Assembly (NCBI GenBank): GCA_937890245.1
Contig: CALACF010000005.1
Coordinates: forward strand, 1 to 12,772
DNA: 12,772 nucleotides
Source: an uncultured Flavobacteriales bacterium
GTDB lineage: Bacteria; Bacteroidota; Bacteroidia; Flavobacteriales_D; Sanyastnellaceae
Reading direction: 5' to 3'
The notes beneath the pieces are model-generated. The model was not told where the DNA came from. It saw only the letters and a list, made by a program, of their open reading frames with translations, and searched no databases. Position numbers and translations under genes: made by a program. Shown here one piece after another: positions 1-5,684 of this stretch (positions are counted from its first letter, which is position 1; the number at the start of each line of letters is the position of its first letter).

Positions 1-692
1 TGCGCGACTGCCGGATTCACTTCACCAAGAAGCACGCCAAGGCGCCGCTCTCTACGCTCTTCATCACCGAGGGTGATAGCGCATCGGGCAGCATTACCAA
101 GGCGCGGGACGTGAACTCTCAGGCGGTGTTCTCTTTGAAGGGCAAGCCTTTGAATGTCTTCGAGAAGACAAAGAAGGTCGTTTACGAAAACGAGGAGTTC
201 AACCTCTTGCAGGCCGCGCTCAACATCGAGGATGGCCTGGACGGATTGCGATACAACCAAGTGGTTATTGCGACCGACGCTGACGTGGACGGCATGCACA
301 TCCGATTGCTGCTGATCACCTTCTTCCTGCAGTTTTTCCCAGACCTCGTGCGACGTGGACATTTGTACGTGCTGCAGACACCGCTTTTCCGCGTGCGCAA
401 CAAGAAGGAAACGCGTTACTGCTACACCGACAAGGAGCGCGCGGATGCCATTGCCGCATTGGGCGTCAAGCCGGAAATAACCCGATTCAAGGGTTTGGGG
501 GAGATTTCTCCAGATGAATTCCAATTCTTTATCGGCGACGACATCCGCTTGGATCCAGTCGACGTCGGAGGGGAGCACAACCTCGATGAGATGCTTCGAT
601 TTTTCATGGGCTCCAACACCCCGGAGCGCCAAAAATTCGTTATCGATCACCTCAAAGTGGAGGCGCCCGAAGAACTCAAAACATCTGCCTGA
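1..692 (+). CDS. parE: DNA topoisomerase IV subunit B (ParE), 3' part only
   Basis: This is the C-terminal 229 residues of the ATPase/toprim subunit of topoisomerase IV, which with ParC decatenates daughter chromosomes and relaxes supercoils. The reading frame enters at position 3 and the start lies outside the window. The toprim domain is complete: the catalytic glutamate is in EGDSASGS (codon 69-71) and the metal-binding aspartates are in DADVDG (codons 276-290). Next come the conserved LQTPLFRVRNK and the terminal RFKGLGEISPDEF block. GyrB usually has EGDSAGGS and KGLGEM, whereas the SASGS and GEIS wording fits Bacteroidota ParE as I recall it. The stop is TGA at 690-692, 6 bp before parC, so the two subunits are very probably co-expressed. 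An internal GTG at 111 is an ordinary valine, because toprim residues lie upstream of it. Confidence 0.95.
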   Translation, partial: RDCRIHFTKKHAKAPLSTLFITEGDSASGSITKARDVNSQAVFSLKGKPLNVFEKTKKVVYENEEFNLLQAALNIEDGLDGLRYNQVVIATDADVDGMHIRLLLITFFLQFFPDLVRRGHLYVLQTPLFRVRNKKETRYCYTDKERADAIAALGVKPEITRFKGLGEISPDEFQFFIGDDIRLDPVDVGGEHNLDEMLRFFMGSNTPERQKFVIDHLKVEAPEELKTSA

Positions 693-698
693 TTTAAG

Positions 699-3338
699 AT
701 GTCAGAAAATCAGAACCCAGACGATCAGAACCCAGAAGGCGAACCGTCTCAAGACCAGTCGATGGAGCGCGTGTTGCGCGTCCATGGGATGTACAATGAG
801 TACTTCATCGATTACGCCTCCTACGTCATTCTCGAGCGGGCGGTCCCGCATTTAGACGATGGCCTGAAACCCGTTCAGCGACGAATCCTTCATTCCCTTC
901 GCGAGTTGGATGACGGGCGATACAACAAGGTGGCCAACGCGATTGGCAACACGATGAAGTACCACCCGCACGGCGATGCCAGCATCGGCGATGCCATGGT
1001 CCAGATCGGCCAGCGCGAATTGGTGCTCGACTGCCAGGGCAACTGGGGCAACATCCACACGGGCGACTCTGCCGCGGCTGCTCGTTATATCGAGACGCGC
1101 TTGAGTGCCTTTGCAAAGGAAGCCCTGTTCAACGCGAAAACGACCACGTGGCTGCCCAGCTATGATGGGCGTAACGACGAACCCAAGACGCTCCCCGTCA
1201 AGTTTCCACTGCTGCTACAGCAGGGGGCAGAGGGCATCGCCGTCGGCCTGGCGTGCAAGATTTTGCCCCACAACTTTTGTGAGCTGATCGACGCTTCAGT
1301 GGCCCATCTGCGGGGACGATCCTTCAAGCTGCTGCCCGACTTTCCCACAGGAGGAGAAGCGGATTGCGAGCAGTACAACGACGGAATGCGCGGAGGTAGA
1401 ATCCGCGTTCGCGCCAAGATTCGCAAGGTGGATGCAAAGACGCTGGTCGTGGAAGAATTGCCCTATGGCGTAACGACCACCACGCTGATTGACACCATTC
1501 TCAAGGCAAACGAACGCGGAAAAATCAAGATCAAAAAGGTAGAAGACAACACAGCCGCCGACGTGGAAGTCATGATCCACCTTGCGGCGGGCGTCTCCCC
1601 GGACAAGACGATCGACGCCCTTTTTGCCTTCACCAATTGCCAGGTCCGCATTGCCCCGAACGCCTGCGTCATCCATAATAACCAACCGGTTTTCATGGGG
1701 GTCAAGGACATGCTCCGGCACTCGGCAGACCACACGCGCGACCTCTTGAAAATGGAGCTCGAAATCCGCTTGGGCGAGCTCCAAGAGCAATGGCATTTTT
1801 CTTCGCTCGAAAAAATCTTCATCGAGAACAGGATTTACCGCGACATCGAAGAATGTGAAACTTGGGCAGAAATCTTGTCAGCCATCCACAAGGGGCTCAA
1901 GCCGCATACGAAACATTTGCTCCGGGAAGTGACCGACGATGATGTGACGCGCCTGACTGAGATTCGCATAAAGCGCATCTCAAAATTTGACAGCAACAAG
2001 GCCGATGTGAAGATTTCTGCGCTGGACGTCGACATCGAAGAGGTGAAGAACCACTTGGCACATCTGACCGATTACTCGATCGAGTGGTACAAGCAGCTGA
2101 AGAAGAAATATGGAAAGGGACGCGAGCGCAAGACGGTGCTGAAGACCTTTGAGACGATCGACACGCGCAAGGTTGCGGTCCTGAATCAGAAGCTGTACGC
2201 TGATTTGAAGGAGGGCTTTGTGGGGATTGGACTCGCACGCGGTGAGGGCGAACTGATCGGGGAATGCTCGGACATTTCAGATGTGATCGTCGTGAGAAAG
2301 GACGGTTCGATGCAGGTTTCGCAGGTGACAGGCAAGGCGTTTTTCGGCCAGGACCTGCTCCACGTTGCAGTTTGGAAGAAAGGCGACAAACGCACAACCT
2401 ACAACCTCATATACAGGGACGGAAAAGTCAGCGCCGGCGGAAAGACGATGGTCAAGCGTTTTCAGGTCACGTCGATCACGCGCGACAAGGATTACCCGCT
2501 GACCAAGGGTACGTCCGGTTCGCAGGTTTTGTGGTTCTCGGCCAATCCAAATGGCGAAGCCGAGGAGGTCAGCGTTTTGCTTCGACGCTCGCCCCGTTTG
2601 AAGAAGCTTCGCATCGATGTAGACTTTGCCGAGCTTGCCATTCGTGGCCGTGGTGCGGCGGGCAACACCGTGACCAAGTACGCGGTCCGAAAGATTGAGA
2701 TGCGCCGCGAAGGCAGCAGCACCTTGGGCGCGCGCAAGATTTGGTATGACGACACGGTGAGACGGCTGAACACAGAGCAGCGCGGGCGATTGCTCGGCTC
2801 GTTTACGGCGGCGGACAAGTTGCTCGTGGTGCGTTCAACGGGCGCTTTTGAATTGATCGATGCTGAAATATCTATACATTTCCCCGAGGAGATGATTCAT
2901 CTGGCCAAGTGGGACCCGCAGCGCCCGCTGACGGCCCTGCACTATGACGGAGAGAAGGAGGCTTATTACGTCAAGCGATTTGTTGCGGAAGTGGCCCGCG
3001 GCATGGTCCTCTTCATAGGCGAATCCGAAGACAGCCGCATGGTCTTGTTCACGGACCACGGCGCCCCAGAAATCCAGCCAAGGGCCAAGGACCTCAGCAT
3101 AGCAGCGGTGGATTTGGCCGAGTTCATTTCGGTCAAAGGATTCAAGGCGCGCGGAAAGCGAATCTCGCAGGACAAGCGCGCCAAGTTTGAGTTGGTGGAA
3201 ACGCCCGATCCCTACCAAGCTGCTGAAGTTGTGGAGATCGTCGAGGAAGGGGAAGATGTCGAGGAAGTGGAAGATGTCGAGGATGCTTCGGGCGACTTTG
3301 ACGAATCTGGCGAGGCCGAGCAGACATCCTTATTTTAA
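699..3338 (+). CDS. parC: DNA topoisomerase IV subunit A (ParC)
   Basis: This is the 879-residue DNA cleavage and rejoining subunit of topoisomerase IV. The N-terminal 5Y-CAP part begins near residue 30 (DGLKPVQRRILH at 54-65). It continues through the quinolone-pocket helix YHPHGDASIGDAM (88-100) to AAARYIETRLS, where Y130 (codon 1086-1088) is the expected DNA-linking tyrosine. A coiled-coil tower and a beta-pinwheel C-terminal domain follow. The blade segment RGRGAAGN (about 649-656) is not a canonical gyrase GyrA box, which supports ParC over GyrA. The first 20 residues are polar and contain a QNPDD/QNPEG duplication. The last 35 or so are very acidic with a six-residue repeat. The ATG at 699 is 6 bp after parE, as expected for a Bacteroidota parE-parC pair. 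The length is close to what I recall for Bacteroidota ParC and longer than E. coli ParC. Confidence 0.95.
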   Translation: MSENQNPDDQNPEGEPSQDQSMERVLRVHGMYNEYFIDYASYVILERAVPHLDDGLKPVQRRILHSLRELDDGRYNKVANAIGNTMKYHPHGDASIGDAMVQIGQRELVLDCQGNWGNIHTGDSAAAARYIETRLSAFAKEALFNAKTTTWLPSYDGRNDEPKTLPVKFPLLLQQGAEGIAVGLACKILPHNFCELIDASVAHLRGRSFKLLPDFPTGGEADCEQYNDGMRGGRIRVRAKIRKVDAKTLVVEELPYGVTTTTLIDTILKANERGKIKIKKVEDNTAADVEVMIHLAAGVSPDKTIDALFAFTNCQVRIAPNACVIHNNQPVFMGVKDMLRHSADHTRDLLKMELEIRLGELQEQWHFSSLEKIFIENRIYRDIEECETWAEILSAIHKGLKPHTKHLLREVTDDDVTRLTEIRIKRISKFDSNKADVKISALDVDIEEVKNHLAHLTDYSIEWYKQLKKKYGKGRERKTVLKTFETIDTRKVAVLNQKLYADLKEGFVGIGLARGEGELIGECSDISDVIVVRKDGSMQVSQVTGKAFFGQDLLHVAVWKKGDKRTTYNLIYRDGKVSAGGKTMVKRFQVTSITRDKDYPLTKGTSGSQVLWFSANPNGEAEEVSVLLRRSPRLKKLRIDVDFAELAIRGRGAAGNTVTKYAVRKIEMRREGSSTLGARKIWYDDTVRRLNTEQRGRLLGSFTAADKLLVVRSTGAFELIDAEISIHFPEEMIHLAKWDPQRPLTALHYDGEKEAYYVKRFVAEVARGMVLFIGESEDSRMVLFTDHGAPEIQPRAKDLSIAAVDLAEFISVKGFKARGKRISQDKRAKFELVETPDPYQAAEVVEIVEEGEDVEEVEDVEDASGDFDESGEAEQTSLF
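711..740 (+). repeat. 15-bp in-frame tandem duplication at ParC N-terminus
   Basis: Two adjacent 15-bp units, 711-725 and 726-740, match at 12 of 15 bases and encode QNPDD and QNPEG. They lie in the polar, probably disordered N-terminal tail before the catalytic domain. The unit length keeps the frame. It looks like a past slippage duplication. Confidence 0.7.
3234..3287 (+). repeat. 18-bp in-frame tandem repeat (3 units) in ParC acidic tail
   Basis: Three consecutive 18-bp units (3234-3251, 3252-3269, 3270-3287) encode EIVEEG, EDVEEV and EDVEDA. The last two units begin with the same 14 bases, and the first is more diverged. They make up much of the acidic C-terminal tail of ParC, which ends in DESGEAEQTSLF. 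Acidic tails on topoisomerases can modulate DNA binding, but no such role is shown here. Confidence 0.75.
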
Positions 3339-3354
3339 CAACAAGCTTCAATCG

Positions 3355-4782
3355 ATGCGCACCCTTTTACTCGCTGGCCTTGCGGCTTTAATTTCTTCTT
3401 GCGGAACGGCACCGGCAGACCGCAAAACAGCGGATGCAGAAATGCTGAATCCGACGGATACAACCGATCATATGCAGCATCCGGGGTGGTCTGCGTCGGC
3501 AACTATCTACGAGATGAACACGCGGCAGCACACAGCGGAAGGCACTCTGTCGGCTGCAGCGCGAGACTTGCCCAGACTTGCAGCCATGGGCGTTGATATC
3601 GTCTGGCTGATGCCCGTCCATCCAATTGGCGAGGTGAACCGGAAGGGCGGTGAGAACAAAAACAACTACATCGCTGAGCGCGGCTCTGGATCGTTGGGCA
3701 GTCCGTATTCAGCGACGGATTACACGGCCCTCAACCCAGATTTCGGCAGTTTTGAAGAATTCGATTCGTTTATCGAGTCGGCCCATGCGCTCGGGCTGCG
3801 CGTTATCTTGGACTGGGTTGCAAATCACACGGCCTTCGATGCGGTTTGGACCGAGGAACACTTGGCGTATTACTTGCTCGATTCTGTCGGGGGGTTGCAG
3901 CCGCCGCTCGGGACGGATTGGTGGGACGTTGCTCAATTGGACTGGGAAAATGGCGAGGAAAATGGGCTGTATGCAGCGATGGAAAGCGCGATGGTGTTTT
4001 GGGTGCGCGACCATGGGGTTGACGGTTTCCGGTGCGACGTGGCGATGAAAGTGCCGACACCATTTTGGGAGCGGGTGCGGGTGGCCTTGGAGCAGGTGAA
4101 TGCCGAGGTTTTCATGCTCGCTGAGGCAGAGGATCCAGGCCATCACAAGCGGGCCTTCGACATGAGCTACGCTTGGCATGCGCACCACTTGTTCAACAAG
4201 GTGGCCGCGGGCGAATTCCCGATTGACAGTTTGCGGCGGTATTTGGAGCGTGAGGAGAAGCGCTTTGGCCGGGATGATTACCGCTTGCTGTTTGTGACGA
4301 ACCACGATGAAAATTCTTGGAACGGGACGATTGCGGAGCGCATGGGCGAGAACGGGGACGCGATGGCGGTGTTGGCCGGGACCTGGTTTGGGATGCCGTT
4401 GATGTACTCGGGCCAAGCCGCGGGGCTGTCTAAGCGGCTGCGGTTTTTTGAGAAGGATACCGTGGACTTTAGTGCGTTGCCAAAAGGGGCGTTCTACACG
4501 CGCCTCAACGCGCTGCACCATGAGGAGCAGGCCCTTCATGCTGGGGCCGCGGGGGCTTGGCCTGTCGAGATCGAGACGGCACACCCGGAGGCGGTTTACG
4601 CCTTTTCCCGCAAGAAGGGCGCGTCGGAAGTTGTGGTCGTTTTGAACTTCGGTGATGCCGACGTGGAACTGGCGCTGGAAGGCTGGGATTTGGGGGGTAT
4701 CGGGGGCTTTGAAAACGTGCTAGGGAGCGCGGATCCGCATCGCTTGCCGGCCCATGGATATACGGTGTGGCGCCGCAACTGA
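3355..4782 (+). CDS. GH13 alpha-amylase-family lipoprotein
   Basis: A 475-residue glycoside hydrolase family 13 enzyme, predicted to cleave or transfer alpha-glucans or malto-oligosaccharides. The start at 3355 gives a lipoprotein signal peptide (MRTLLLAGLAALISSC) with the lipidated Cys at 16. The TIM-barrel motifs are in order: region I DWVANH (153-158), region II GFRCDVA with nucleophile D228, region III FMLAEAE with acid/base E257, and region IV TNHDEN with D318. All three catalytic carboxylates and R226 are present, so it should be active. A small beta C-terminal domain (about 400-475) completes it. The residues after Cys16 (GTAPAD) lack an obvious acidic surface-export signal, so a periplasm-facing anchor is my guess. 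It follows parC by 16 bp and shares the A of its TGA stop with the prmC ATG. Its position among DNA-maintenance genes is odd. Substrate and subfamily cannot be fixed by eye. Confidence 0.9.
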   Translation: MRTLLLAGLAALISSCGTAPADRKTADAEMLNPTDTTDHMQHPGWSASATIYEMNTRQHTAEGTLSAAARDLPRLAAMGVDIVWLMPVHPIGEVNRKGGENKNNYIAERGSGSLGSPYSATDYTALNPDFGSFEEFDSFIESAHALGLRVILDWVANHTAFDAVWTEEHLAYYLLDSVGGLQPPLGTDWWDVAQLDWENGEENGLYAAMESAMVFWVRDHGVDGFRCDVAMKVPTPFWERVRVALEQVNAEVFMLAEAEDPGHHKRAFDMSYAWHAHHLFNKVAAGEFPIDSLRRYLEREEKRFGRDDYRLLFVTNHDENSWNGTIAERMGENGDAMAVLAGTWFGMPLMYSGQAAGLSKRLRFFEKDTVDFSALPKGAFYTRLNALHHEEQALHAGAAGAWPVEIETAHPEAVYAFSRKKGASEVVVVLNFGDADVELALEGWDLGGIGGFENVLGSADPHRLPAHGYTVWRRN

Positions 4783-5678
4783 TGCATTTTTCGGCGTTCC
4801 CATCGGACAATTCTGCTGCGCAGGTTCGCAGTTGGTTGTTATCCCAATTGGGACCGATGAATGGGCGAGAAGGCGCGCAGACAGCCGATGCGTTGATGCG
4901 TGCCTTGGACGACCGGTCACGGGCGGTGCTCGAAGCGATGAACCGGCGGTTTTCGGAGGCCGAGCTGAACAGCTTGGCTGGGTGGTTGGAGCGCTTGGGG
5001 GCCGGGGAGCCGTTGCAATATGTGTTGGGCTGGACGGAGTTTTGTGGGCTTCGCCTGCGATGTGCGCCAGGGGCCTTGATCCCGAGACCTGAGACCGAAG
5101 AGCTCGTGGAATGGGCTTTGGCTGGACTGCCGAAAGAAAGGGGTGCTGGTGGCGATGTGTTGGACGCAGGAACGGGGACCGGATGCATAGCGCTGGCCAT
5201 CAAAGCGGCGCGGCCAGACGTGGGCGTGAAGGCCTGGGACCTGTCGGAGGCTGCCTTGGAGGTCGTCTTCGAGAACGTAATGGCCACGAAGCTGGACGTG
5301 CAATGTAAGCAGGTTGATGTGCTCGACTTGAAAGCGGGAATTGAATCATCGCCGGCCGATGGCTGGGCCATGATTGTATCAAACCCACCGTATATCCCAG
5401 TCAGTGAACGCAAAGAAATGTCAGCCCACGTGACAGAATTTGAGCCCGGCGAGGCCCTGTTCGTCCCCGATGATCAGCCGTTGCTCTTTTATGACGCCCT
5501 GGTTGAGCTGGCTTTGGCGACGCTAAAGCCAGGCGGCTTGCTGGTCCTTGAGTGCCATGAAGAGCACACAATGCAAGTGGCAACTGGATTGCAGTCGAAG
5601 GGATGGAGTGTAGGCGTGCGTGTCGATATGCAGGGAAAGAAGCGGGCCATCTCGGCGATGAAGCCGGGCTTATATTGA
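4782..5678 (+). CDS. prmC: Peptide chain release factor N5-glutamine methyltransferase (PrmC/HemK)
   Basis: A 298-residue SAM-dependent methyltransferase that modifies the glutamine of the GGQ motif in release factors RF1 and RF2, improving translation termination. It has a small helical N-terminal domain (about 1-75) and the family hallmark IPRPETEELVEWAL (100-113). The SAM-binding motif I is LDAGTGTGCIALAI (127-140), and the catalytic NPPY loop is at 201-204 in SNPPYIPVSE. EPGEALF follows at 221-227. The ATG at 4782 shares its A with the TGA stop of the amylase gene (TGATG), which suggests translational coupling. A GTG at 4767 would add five residues but lies inside the upstream gene and is less likely. 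The length is near the usual 280-300. PrmB is the main alternative, but the overall pattern fits PrmC. ligA begins 6 bp after the stop. Confidence 0.93.
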   Translation: MHFSAFPSDNSAAQVRSWLLSQLGPMNGREGAQTADALMRALDDRSRAVLEAMNRRFSEAELNSLAGWLERLGAGEPLQYVLGWTEFCGLRLRCAPGALIPRPETEELVEWALAGLPKERGAGGDVLDAGTGTGCIALAIKAARPDVGVKAWDLSEAALEVVFENVMATKLDVQCKQVDVLDLKAGIESSPADGWAMIVSNPPYIPVSERKEMSAHVTEFEPGEALFVPDDQPLLFYDALVELALATLKPGGLLVLECHEEHTMQVATGLQSKGWSVGVRVDMQGKKRAISAMKPGLY

Positions 5679-5684
5679 GCGGGA

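Noticed and set aside
3187..3354. Longer GH13 reading frame starting inside parC
   Set aside because: The added residues are basic, low-complexity out-of-frame translation of the ParC tail, while the ATG at 3355 starts a textbook lipoprotein signal peptide.
3709..4584. 291-codon minus-strand frame opposite the GH13 gene
   Set aside because: It overlaps the GH13 catalytic motifs completely, and its translation shows no family signature.
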